This document shows positions 14,850 to 21,477 of a stretch of DNA of 23,697 nt, one piece after another. Position 1 is the first letter of the stretch. Every line of letters begins with the position of its first letter. The position numbers and the translations under genes are program-made. Source of the DNA: Candidatus Bathyarchaeota archaeon (lineage in GTDB: Archaea; Thermoproteota; Bathyarchaeia; RBG-16-48-13; GCA-020355125). The stretch lies in contig JAOZHK010000021.1 in assembly GCA_026014905.1 (NCBI GenBank), positions 1 to 23,697 of the forward strand, in the 5' to 3' direction. The notes beneath the pieces were generated by a model. The model was given only the letters and a program-made list of their open reading frames with translations, ran no database searches and had not been told where the DNA came from.

Positions 14850-15072
14850 CGTTCTCCCTCTATGTTACTAGATAGCAGAAAGCTCATTATATCTCTTTTC
14901 TCCATTCGTGAGTCCGTTTCTAATGAATAATATGTTCCATCGATTGTTATTTGGCTCGCTATGTCCTCTTTTTTTTCTCGTGGATTTACCACGTGCTTTA
15001 TTAAGGTTCATTTCTATTGTGGTGTAGAACCTTGACTCCTGCTGTTTTTCAGCAATAAAAGCGATAGGTGGT
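14850..15072. other. Divergent gap between the RNase HII operon and the OB-fold gene
   Basis: The 223 bases hold no convincing gene. On the minus strand AGATATAAT (plus 14886-14894) is a plausible TATA box 37-45 bases before the ATG at 14849. A small inverted repeat, CGTGG-ATTTA-CCACG, lies at 14979-14993. Minus-strand open frames here are unconvincing. I could not identify the promoter of the OB-fold gene. Confidence 0.4.
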
Positions 15073-15699
15073 TTGTTGGGCAGAAGAGGATTTAATGAAC
15101 TGCGGGTACGGGACTCAATCCTGTGTTTAGCTAATAAGTACAAAATAGATCCCAATGAGCTCCTAGACACTTTTATTGAGGCGTGGAAACATGGAGAGGC
15201 TAAAAAATCGGGGTACCTCATTTCCTGTCGACAGACGAATGCTCAGTCAGGGATATTTCTCATCACCAATAATGAGCAAGTGGTCTCGCAATTTCCTATT
15301 GATATTGCTGTGTTAAAGAATCCTGACGGATTTCGCCATTTCTTTCACGGCATTAAACTAGATCTTATCGAAGAACCGGATCGCTCGTATCTAACCATTG
15401 ACGCGTTACGATTTCGAATGCGACAAGTCAATTTAAAAGCTATTGTGATAGAAAAGCCCTTGCGACGCCTTGTCACCACGCGCTGGGGTGAACCATCTTT
15501 TGTCTCCAACGTGAGGATTAAGGATGATACCGGCTCCATCCGACTGAGTTTATGGAACCAACAGATAGATAAAGTGAATGTTGGGGACGAAGTCGAAATT
15601 CAAGGCGGCCATGTTGCCCAGTATGCTGGCATACCTCAATTACGCCTTGGGAAAAATGGTACCATATCGATTGTTAGCCATGGTCAGCTGGAACCCTAA
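15073..15699 (+). CDS. OB-fold nucleic-acid-binding protein (RPA/SSB-like)
   Basis: This 208-residue protein ends in a single OB-fold of the archaeal RPA/SSB type. The stretch from VNLKAIVIEKP (residue 118 on) leads through a loop to VRIKDDTGSIRLSLWN, then KVNVGDEVEIQGGHVAQY and LRLGKNGTISIV, the classic order of OB strands with the T-G-S and LW positions. The first 60 residues are helical and the middle (60-115) is a mixed domain I do not recognise, so it is not a plain SSB. No zinc finger is present. The start is uncertain: TTG 15073 or the adjacent TTG 15076 follow GGTGG, an in-frame TAG lies upstream at 15025, and no ATG is available. It may bind single-stranded DNA or RNA. Confidence 0.85.
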   Translation: MLGRRGFNELRVRDSILCLANKYKIDPNELLDTFIEAWKHGEAKKSGYLISCRQTNAQSGIFLITNNEQVVSQFPIDIAVLKNPDGFRHFFHGIKLDLIEEPDRSYLTIDALRFRMRQVNLKAIVIEKPLRRLVTTRWGEPSFVSNVRIKDDTGSIRLSLWNQQIDKVNVGDEVEIQGGHVAQYAGIPQLRLGKNGTISIVSHGQLEP

Positions 15700-15726
15700 T
15701 CACCAAAGTACGTATGGTGGTTGACT

Positions 15727-16947
15727 TCACGTATCTAGTCGATACACTTGAACAGTATCGCCTTTTTCAATAACATCTGTATTTATCGGGAGAATGATGT
15801 ATCCGTTTGCATTTGCCATGCTTGTGATTGCTCCTGAATGCCGATAAACCGGGGATGCTACGTTATTCTCAATTTTGACTGTCAGAAATTGTTTTCTTCC
15901 AGAAGATGAAACAATTCGTTCAGCGAGTTGAGCTTCTGTAATCACTGCTATTTTTGGCGCCTTGCGTGCTTTCAACCGTAGAGCAGGTTCCAGAAAAAGA
16001 TAGGCATTACTCAAGCATGAAGTTGGATAACCAGGCATTCCAAAGATAGGAGTTTCTTGAATCGTCCCAAATAACGTCGGTTTCCCTGGCTTCACTTGAA
16101 CTCCGTGAAAGAGAATAGATCCCAACTCCTGGACGATACCATGAAGAAGGTCTCGTTCACCAACTGAACTTCCTCCGGCAATGATAATGATATCGTGATC
16201 TAACAAGCTGGTAATGGCTCGCTTAAGTGCACTGCGGGTATCGGAAACAATAGGATGTCGAGTAACAGTTGCCCCATTGTGTTCTGCGACAGCTGATAAC
16301 GTGTGGGAGTTAATATCATATATCTGTCCTGGGGCTAGTTGGGACCCAACTTTCCGTATCTCACTACCTGTTGGTACTATTGCGACGCGAGGAGCTTCGT
16401 AGACCTTAACTTGGCTCAAGCCAAGAGCTGCAAGAACACCTACCTTAGCAGCAGTCAGATACGTATCTTTTATGAGGATTGTTTCATCTTTTCGAATGTC
16501 TTCGCCTTTTTTTGAGATGTTTGCGCCAGGATAGACTGGTCGGGCCACCTGGATCTCATTATTGTTCTGCTTTGTGAATTCCAGCATGACTACCGCGTTA
16601 GCGCCTGGAGGAATCGGTGATCCCGTCGCGATTTGGGTGCATTCCTTCTTTCCCAGCGTCTGTGTCGGGGTGTCTCCTGCGTGAATGACTTCAATGAGTT
16701 GGAGGGTTTGCGGATTAAAAACGGATGCCTCAAACGTGTCTTCTGCTTTAACCGCGTATCCATCCATGGCGGATCGATTAAAGGGTGGAACATGAAGTTC
16801 AGCAACGATATCTTCGGCAAGAACACGTTCAAACGCTTCTTCCAGTGGTACGTGTTCTGTTCGTTCAATTGGTTTAATGTGGCTCTTGATGAGGCTTAAT
16901 GCATCTTCATGAGATAGTAATTGTTTAAATGGAGTTTTCTTACTCAT
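15727..16947 (-). CDS. moeA: Molybdopterin molybdenumtransferase MoeA
   Basis: MoeA inserts molybdate or tungstate into adenylylated molybdopterin. This 406-residue protein has the family signature PPFNRSAMDGYAV, followed by GKKECTQIATGSPIPPGANAVV. The MPT-binding domain then carries VPTGSEI, the metal-transfer loop GGSSVGERD, the segment VKPGKPTLFG and GMPGYPTSCL, before the small C-terminal domain IV. I place the start at ATG 16947, not further upstream, because it overlaps the moaB stop as ATGA and is preceded by GGGAGG at seven bases. It is the last gene of the cofactor operon and converges on the OB-fold gene with 27 bases between. Archaeal enzymes of this type often serve tungsten. Confidence 0.93.
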   Translation of the reverse strand: MSKKTPFKQLLSHEDALSLIKSHIKPIERTEHVPLEEAFERVLAEDIVAELHVPPFNRSAMDGYAVKAEDTFEASVFNPQTLQLIEVIHAGDTPTQTLGKKECTQIATGSPIPPGANAVVMLEFTKQNNNEIQVARPVYPGANISKKGEDIRKDETILIKDTYLTAAKVGVLAALGLSQVKVYEAPRVAIVPTGSEIRKVGSQLAPGQIYDINSHTLSAVAEHNGATVTRHPIVSDTRSALKRAITSLLDHDIIIIAGGSSVGERDLLHGIVQELGSILFHGVQVKPGKPTLFGTIQETPIFGMPGYPTSCLSNAYLFLEPALRLKARKAPKIAVITEAQLAERIVSSSGRKQFLTVKIENNVASPVYRHSGAITSMANANGYIILPINTDVIEKGDTVQVYRLDT

Positions 16948-17459
16948 CGTGTAGCCTCCCATAACAAGTGTCCTAAACTGGGTACAATAATTTGGTCCAA
17001 GGCTAACGTAACAGCAGCTGGAGATCCTGGGAGACAAAAAATCACGCGTTCATCAATAATCCCCGCGGTCGTCCTACTAAATGCTGCAAGCGCTCCAATC
17101 TCTGGCCAACTTAATCGTCGAAAAGCTTCTCCGAAACCTGTTAATTCTTTTTCGAACAATTCCTTTACCGTGTCCACGGTGACATCACGTTTTCCGCCAC
17201 CTGTTCCGCCACTCGTGATGATGACTTGCACCTTCTGATTATGAAGAAGGCTCATAAGCTTATTCTGGATCAGAATGTGATCGTTTCGAATAATTTGGAA
17301 ATCCACGATTTGATGTCCCGCTTTTTCCAGGATTTTCTGGATGCGTCTCCCTGAAAGGTCATTGTTTGTATTCCGGGAGTCACTGACTATGACTATTGCG
17401 CATCCAGCGGTGATGCTTTGATCTCGAGGGTGTGTATGGGGCTCTATGCTGCCTTCCAT
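16944..17459 (-). CDS. moaB: Molybdopterin adenylyltransferase-type protein MoaB
   Basis: MoaB/MogA proteins adenylylate molybdopterin before metal insertion. The 171-residue protein from ATG 17459 contains AIVIVSDSRN, then SGGTGGGKRDVTVDTV (usual SGGTGxxxRDVT), GFGEAFRRLS and the glycine-rich end VIFCLPGSPAAVTLAL, all characteristic. ATG 17459 is chosen because the longer frame would run far into moaC; at 17459 the overlap with moaC is 16 bases. Its own TGA overlaps the moeA ATG, so the two should be translated together. Archaeal MoaB is the usual adenylyltransferase where MogA is absent, which fits here since no other candidate is in the cluster. Confidence 0.92.
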   Translation of the reverse strand: MEGSIEPHTHPRDQSITAGCAIVIVSDSRNTNNDLSGRRIQKILEKAGHQIVDFQIIRNDHILIQNKLMSLLHNQKVQVIITSGGTGGGKRDVTVDTVKELFEKELTGFGEAFRRLSWPEIGALAAFSRTTAGIIDERVIFCLPGSPAAVTLALDQIIVPSLGHLLWEATR

Positions 17460-17902
17460 TTCTTTATCACTTTCACGTTGCTGATGTGCGTGGTTGGATA
17501 CTGGCCTGTAGAATCTTTTTCGAGGTATTTTACCATATCCCAAATAGTTAACAGAGCGATGTTGACGCCTACAAGGGCTTCCATTTCTACTCCAGTCTTA
17601 TATTGGGCTGATACATAACACTTGGCTTTAATTACATCTTTCTGAAATTCAAATTGAAGATTGGTCTGTAAAATAGGAAGTGGATGACAGAGTGGTAATA
17701 TCTCTGAGGTCTTTTTCGCCGCTAAAATTCCCGCAATCTGGGCAGCAGCGAGTACATTCCCCTTTTCGATCTGATTGTGACGAATGGCCTCAATCGTCTG
17801 AGGTTGAAGATGTATTTCTCCGACCGCTTCTGCTTCCCTCAATACACGGGGTTTGTTCGCAATATCAACCATGTGAACCATGTCACGCGATGCATCACTC
17901 AT
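17444..17902 (-). CDS. moaC: Cyclic pyranopterin monophosphate synthase MoaC
   Basis: MoaC turns the product of MoaA into cyclic pyranopterin monophosphate. The protein from ATG 17902 (152 residues) has MVDIANKPRVLREAEAVG at its start, then KGNVLAAAQIAGILAAKKTSE and LPLCHPLPI, and later TGVEMEALVGVNIALLTIWDMVKYLEKD. These include the conserved LCHP and TGVEMEA active-site motifs. ATG 17902 overlaps the moaE stop by eight bases and is preceded by GAGGG; the longer frame upstream is unlikely. It sits third in the operon and overlaps moaB by 16 bases. The radical-SAM partner moaA is not in this operon but about 3.5 kb away. Confidence 0.94.
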   Translation of the reverse strand: MSDASRDMVHMVDIANKPRVLREAEAVGEIHLQPQTIEAIRHNQIEKGNVLAAAQIAGILAAKKTSEILPLCHPLPILQTNLQFEFQKDVIKAKCYVSAQYKTGVEMEALVGVNIALLTIWDMVKYLEKDSTGQYPTTHISNVKVIKKWKAA

Positions 17903-18323
17903 ACGTCTGTCCCTCAACCCAGTGTTGACCATCTATTGTATGCTCTTTTTTCCATAAGGGGACTCTCTTTTTCAGTTCTTCAAGAACGAATCGACACGCA
18001 TTGAATGCTTCATCTCGATGTCCTGCACCTACAGCGATTAATACAATATTCTCTGAAACATTGAGCATTCCTATCCGATGAATGATATTGATTTGATGGA
18101 CATTAAATTGTTGGAAGGCTTCGTCACGGATTTTCCGTAACTGATCCACAGCCATCTCTTTATATACTTGGATCTCAAGTCGTTCGGTTGAATAGCCTTC
18201 ATTCTGTCCTCGTACAATTCCTGTGAAAACAACGATTGCCCCATTCTCACGCTGCTTCATGTCTTGGAGAACTGCATCTATAGAAAAATCGACTTCTTGA
18301 ATTGTGATCACTTCACCCACCAC
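17895..18323 (-). CDS. moaE: Molybdopterin synthase catalytic subunit MoaE
   Basis: MoaE adds two sulfurs, delivered on MoaD thiocarboxylate, to precursor Z to make molybdopterin. The 142-residue protein has GAIVVFTGIVRGQNEG (28-43), LEIQVYKEMAVDQL, IIHRIGMLNVSENIVLIAV, GHRDEAFNACRFVLEELKKRVPLWKKE and a C-terminal HTIDGQHWVEG. This includes the active-site lysines of PLWKKE and the conserved HRIG and HR segments. Translation starts at one of two adjacent GTG codons (18323 or 18320); the GTG at 18323 overlaps the moaD stop by 11 bases. Its end overlaps moaC by eight bases. Tight coupling to moaD is expected since the two proteins form one heterotetramer. Confidence 0.94.
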   Translation of the reverse strand: MVGEVITIQEVDFSIDAVLQDMKQRENGAIVVFTGIVRGQNEGYSTERLEIQVYKEMAVDQLRKIRDEAFQQFNVHQINIIHRIGMLNVSENIVLIAVGAGHRDEAFNACRFVLEELKKRVPLWKKEHTIDGQHWVEGQTYE

Positions 18324-18605
18324 TAACAGGAGGAAAAATTGCGACTATGTCGCTATTCCGCAATATTGGATTCTTATCTTTGAGAAATTCTTTATTGATG
18401 GAGATAATGATCTCATCCTTATTTATTCTCAGTTCTGGGAATGTCGAGAGTACGATCTGGATTAATTCCTTTAATCTCGTTCCCTGTTGGATCGTGAATC
18501 CTTTTTCATCCAAATGTATTCTATCGTGGCGATTCAAACGAGTTACATTTTATCTGAGTCACTTTCACGGTAGGATGCAAAGAATTTCACGGTTACCTGA
18601 ATCAC
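18313..18605 (-). CDS. moaD: Molybdopterin synthase sulfur carrier MoaD, with apparent frameshift
   Basis: MoaD is the ubiquitin-like sulfur carrier of molybdopterin synthase. The C-terminal part (74 codons from TTG 18537) ends in AIFPPVSGG, the GG tail that is thiocarboxylated. It lacks the first beta hairpin of the fold. That hairpin is encoded just upstream in another frame: GTG 18605, preceded six bases away by GAGGAG, reads MIQVTVKFFASYRESDSDKM and then stops at TAA. The frames meet at a run of four A (plus 18548-18551); one more A would give a continuous 98-residue protein. So the gene is either broken, read by a -1 shift, or affected by a sequence error. The intact operon around it argues for error or recoding over decay. 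Confidence 0.85.
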
Positions 18606-18678
18606 TTGCGACTCCTCAATTGTTGTCAAAGGAATGGATTTCTTTGCTCTATATCTTTTTTATGTTTCTGAATCTTTA

Positions 18679-18692
18679 TACGCGCGCGCGTA
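18679..18692. repeat. CG palindrome 5, TA(CG)5TA
   Basis: Five CG steps (18681-18690) in the divergent gap between the moaD operon and the 238-residue unknown gene. On the minus strand it leads directly into TATAAAG, a candidate TATA box for the moa operon about 70 bases before the moaD start. Confidence 0.65.
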
Positions 18693-18786
18693 GCGGCTTT
18701 GACGCTACTGAAAACAACGCTAAATTAATATACATTTATCGTTTCCCTGATAATAGCATTCTATCTTTCAATCACCATAAACTTTT

Positions 18787-19503
18787 GTGACCAAATTGGT
18801 TTTACCCGCTAAAATTTTTGAATTTACGGAAGATGCTGTTGAGTTACCAACAATATATCAGCGGCTGAATGAGTATCATGAAGAGGATCACTATACACCC
18901 GTTAATGGTGAAACCGTGACCCTTGTCTCCGAAGTTTTGGAGCTTCAACAAGACAATGACTCTATATCCGGGATTTTCAGTCGCGATTTCATTACTCCCC
19001 GACAATACCGACGCGACCTGGTAGAAATCCCGGTAACTGAGGAAGCGCCCTTCTGGATCAAATCCTTCGACACGAAGGCTTATTTAATTGTAATGGCACC
19101 TTCCGTCGCTCGTGGCGTGCGAAAACTTCTCACCAGTCACGTTGCCAATAAATTGAGTGACGTTATCTTCCTCAAGCCCTGGAGTATTCGCGAAGCACGA
19201 TTAACCCCTGAAACCTTGAAGGAACTCCATGAATCGAATCCGCAAGCAACAAAGTTGATTTGGTTTGATGATGTTGACATTCCAAGTGTGGATAAGCTTT
19301 GTTTAGCAGGATCCAGCCTAGCCGATACCAAGCTATATCAGGAATACCTTCAACATGGAAAAATCTGGTATGTGGTTTTCGAAGTTCAACGACGACAAAT
19401 TGTTGTCGGAATTACGCGTAACTGCGTGATCACCCTTTTCAGCAAAAGCACAGTTGAAGATTTCATCAACTATCTTCTAGACGACTTGATACCGCTAATC
19501 TAG
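18787..19503 (+). CDS. Unknown soluble protein, 238 residues
   Basis: I do not recognise the family. The frame is intact, has codon use like its neighbours, and starts at GTG 18787. The protein is soluble, without cysteine clusters, signal peptide or membrane helices. The N-terminal part (1-85) is acidic and rich in Glu, Asp and Thr. A core from AYLIVMAPSVARGVRKLL (about 97-114) follows, then KPWSIREARLTPETLKEL, the unusual LIWFDDVDIPSVDKLCLAG, and a C-terminal beta-rich WYVVFEVQRRQIVVGITRN ending in a helix. The last segment suggests a ligand- or nucleic-acid-binding alpha/beta domain. The gene faces away from the molybdenum cofactor operon across a CG palindrome; a TATA-like TTAATATAC lies about 50 bases upstream. 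Confidence 0.75.
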   Translation: MTKLVLPAKIFEFTEDAVELPTIYQRLNEYHEEDHYTPVNGETVTLVSEVLELQQDNDSISGIFSRDFITPRQYRRDLVEIPVTEEAPFWIKSFDTKAYLIVMAPSVARGVRKLLTSHVANKLSDVIFLKPWSIREARLTPETLKELHESNPQATKLIWFDDVDIPSVDKLCLAGSSLADTKLYQEYLQHGKIWYVVFEVQRRQIVVGITRNCVITLFSKSTVEDFINYLLDDLIPLI

Positions 19504-19570
19504 CTTTCACGGCAACACTCCATAAGCACGCGCACACGTTGAATACCTGCTATTGTCGAATCGATTTACT

Positions 19571-19610
19571 GTCCCAGAATGTCTCAAAATGTCTCGAAAG
19601 GTCCCATTTT
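19571..19610 (+). repeat. Four 10-bp tandem repeats (GTCYCRAAAT)
   Basis: Four consecutive 10-base units starting at 19571 read GTCCCAGAAT, GTCTCAAAAT, GTCTCGAAAG and GTCCCATTTT. All share GTCYC, and units 1-3 share the AA core. A spacing of one helical turn puts each GTCYC on the same DNA face, as in a cooperative operator. The last unit also forms a small hairpin CCCATTTTTGGG (19603-19614). The array lies 82 bases before the PH-like gene. Confidence 0.6.
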
Positions 19611-19640
19611 TGGGTTGATTCTGATTTAATATAGATTATT

Positions 19641-19648
19641 CGCGCGCG
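19641..19648. repeat. CG element 6, (CG)4
   Basis: Four CG steps in the gap before the PH-like gene, between the tandem 10-bp array and a T-rich TATA-like TTTTTATC (19663-19670). If that is the promoter, the transcript would be leaderless or nearly so. Confidence 0.5.
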
Positions 19649-19691
19649 TTAGATTATCATAGTTTTTATCCTTCATCATTTATGTAGAACT

Positions 19692-20018
19692 ATGCCAGAA
19701 TTCTCCAACGTCGCAGATCCAGTCTGTGTATCTCACGATCACGGTGTGAAAAGCTATCGAATCGAATACGAACATAAGGATGGGATCATGCTGTTATCAC
19801 CTAGCACATTGATTTTCATGACCGCGACGGAAAGTTATGAAATGCACTATCATGTACATCTCGAAGTTCCATACCACGACATCTCGCAAGTCCGTCGTGA
19901 AACTCCGCAACACCTCGTGATCATAGACGTGATAGGACGCACCTATCGCTTTACCTCATATAATGCAGGAACGATGTCAAAGATCGAAGCGGATTTACAA
20001 CGTTCCATCGGGATGTAG
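19692..20018 (+). CDS. Small PH/GRAM-like domain protein, 108 residues
   Basis: No family is recognised with confidence, but the pattern is that of a PH- or GRAM-like barrel. Hydrophobic beta strands GIMLLSPSTLIFMTA and YHVHLEVPYHDISQVRRE are followed by HLVIIDVIGRTYRFTSY and a closing amphipathic helix MSKIEADLQRSI, the usual seven-strand-plus-helix arrangement. The first 20 residues hold two Cys/His pairs (C12, H15, H17) without a clear motif. It is soluble, with no transmembrane segment. PH-like proteins in archaea could bind lipids or proteins; nothing here shows which. The gene is monocistronic, converges on the enolase homologue across a CG element, and has an unusual tandem-repeat array in front. 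Confidence 0.7.
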   Translation: MPEFSNVADPVCVSHDHGVKSYRIEYEHKDGIMLLSPSTLIFMTATESYEMHYHVHLEVPYHDISQVRRETPQHLVIIDVIGRTYRFTSYNAGTMSKIEADLQRSIGM

Positions 20019-20034
20019 AGATTTCATTTACATA

Positions 20035-20043
20035 GGCGCGCGT
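20035..20043. repeat. CG element 7 in a convergent gap
   Basis: GGCGCGCGT occupies a third of the 26-base gap between the converging PH-like gene and the enolase homologue. It is shorter and less symmetrical than copies 1, 2 and 5. Confidence 0.45.
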
Positions 20044-20044
20044 A

Positions 20045-21316
20045 TTATCCCGTCTTGATATATTCTCCGCCAGCGAATTTAGCTGAGTTCCCAAGATCTT
20101 CCATTATTCTGAGTAGATAATTATAGTTGTAGTTTCTACCTACCACAGAACCCAGCTTCGCTTGACCGCAGGTTAGTCCAACTGCCATATCTACCTCCCA
20201 CGTGTCTCCTATACCACCGGTTCTGGGTGATGGTACCACACCATAATCGTTTGCGAAGGCTAGGTGAGCAGCATCCATTGCTTCGCTGAGTGTTCCTATC
20301 TGATTGACTTTGAAAAGCATCGCGTTAGCTGCTCCCATTTCGATTCCACGTAGCAGCCGTTTAGGATTTGAGGCAAAGAGGTCATCTCCTATGATCTGGA
20401 TCTTGAGTTCCTTTCTCAGAATGGCATGTGCTTCGAAATCGTCTTCGTCGAAGGGATCTTCTATCGACAGAATAGGATAGTCTGAAACAACGTCTTTGTA
20501 AAAATCAATGAGAAATTCTCTCGGTTGCTCCTTTCCTGAGATGATGTATTTCTTCTTTTCCTCACTGTAGAAGTTGCTGGCAGCGACGTCAAACTGGAAT
20601 CCCACCTTTTTTCCATATCCAGCTTGCTCAATGGCTTCGGTCAACGCTTCCATGGGTTCTCGATCTGATTGCATGGTGGAGATGACGTATGTTCCATCTG
20701 GCGCGAAATTCACAGCTTGTTTCCCGTATTTCTTCTCGAAGATCTGTTCCAGTTCATGGTAGATCTGTCGTACCGCGTATAGTGCTTCTGGAAATGTTCT
20801 CACTCCACAGGGGATCAGATGATAGTCTTCTATGTTTGTATCACTCCGATGGTGTTTTCCGCCGGATATGGTAACAAAGAAGGGGACCGGTAAAATGCAA
20901 GCAGTCATCCCGCCTAAGTATCGATATAGTGGAATGTCCATACTAGCCGCTGCTGCCCGCGCGACAGCCAGGGACACGGCTAAAATCGCGTTCCCGCCGA
21001 GGCGAGACTTGTTCGCTGTTCCATCAAGCTTGATCATGGCGATATCTATGCCTCGTTGATTCGTTACGTCTCTACCTGTTAATTCGGGGGCGATAATCTC
21101 ATTGACATTCTTGACAGCTGTCAAAGCGCCTCTACCAAAGTATCTCTCTCCTCCATCTGTGAGGGTAACGGCTTCGTACTTCCCTGTAGAAGTCCCGACA
21201 GGTGCAGCAGATCTCCCTAAAACACCGCCTTTAGTAATGACATCTGCTTCAATGATTGGAAAACCCTTAACATTGAGCACTTCTCTGGCCCTGATCTCTT
21301 TGATCTCCCTGCTCAT
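20045..21316 (-). CDS. Enolase homologue with altered active site
   Basis: This 423-residue protein aligns along its whole length with enolase (2-phosphoglycerate dehydratase). Conserved features are GTSTGKYEA (S43 of the mobile loop), LDGTANKS, NAILAVSLA, GGKH (H155), metal ligands D243, E286 (IEDPF) and D311 (GDDL), KVNQIGTL (K336, the catalytic base) and GQAKLG (K387). Against yeast enolase three catalytic positions differ: E168 is D164, E211 is D207 (NFAPDG where NVGDEGG is usual) and H373 is P364 (PSPRTGG for SHRSGE). It is therefore unlikely to be a standard glycolytic enolase and may act on another phospho-acid. A good TATA box and ribosome binding site show it is expressed alone, divergent from moaA. 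Confidence 0.88.
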   Translation of the reverse strand: MSREIKEIRAREVLNVKGFPIIEADVITKGGVLGRSAAPVGTSTGKYEAVTLTDGGERYFGRGALTAVKNVNEIIAPELTGRDVTNQRGIDIAMIKLDGTANKSRLGGNAILAVSLAVARAAAASMDIPLYRYLGGMTACILPVPFFVTISGGKHHRSDTNIEDYHLIPCGVRTFPEALYAVRQIYHELEQIFEKKYGKQAVNFAPDGTYVISTMQSDREPMEALTEAIEQAGYGKKVGFQFDVAASNFYSEEKKKYIISGKEQPREFLIDFYKDVVSDYPILSIEDPFDEDDFEAHAILRKELKIQIIGDDLFASNPKRLLRGIEMGAANAMLFKVNQIGTLSEAMDAAHLAFANDYGVVPSPRTGGIGDTWEVDMAVGLTCGQAKLGSVVGRNYNYNYLLRIMEDLGNSAKFAGGEYIKTG

Positions 21317-21347
21317 CTTTGATCACGCTCCATTCTTTCCTGTACCG

Positions 21348-21355
21348 ATTATAAA
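21348..21355 (-). promoter_or_regulatory. TATA box for the enolase homologue
   Basis: On the minus strand TTTATAAT lies 32-39 bases before the ATG at 21316, predicting a leader of about ten bases. A GGAG motif follows about 11 bases before the ATG. A CG element (21379-21386) lies 23 bases further upstream. Confidence 0.55.
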
Positions 21356-21378
21356 GGTTACTTCATGAGTCGACGTAA

Positions 21379-21386
21379 GCGCGCGC
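21379..21386. repeat. CG element 8, (GC)4
   Basis: GCGCGCGC lies in the divergent gap between the enolase homologue and moaA, about 24 bases beyond the enolase TATA box. It lacks the TA flanks of the complete copies. Confidence 0.45.
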
Positions 21387-21477
21387 TGCCCGCATTCATC
21401 AATATGTATGAAAAAACATAACAGTTAAGTATGCATATGAGTAGTGTGAAACACACACTCGTTAAGGCTGTTGACAT

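Noticed and set aside
14868..15221. Minus-strand open frame of 117 codons opposite the OB-fold gene start
   Set aside because: It overlaps the N-terminus of the OB-fold protein antisense, has Ser/Arg-rich shadow composition and no ribosome binding site.
16948..17037. Thirty-codon N-terminal extension of moeA
   Set aside because: It would overlap moaB by about 90 bases; ATG 16947 has a ribosome binding site and an ATGA junction with moaB.
18347..18790. Plus-strand open frame of 147 codons
   Set aside because: It is antisense to moaD and its leader; moaD is confirmed by its GG tail and operon position.
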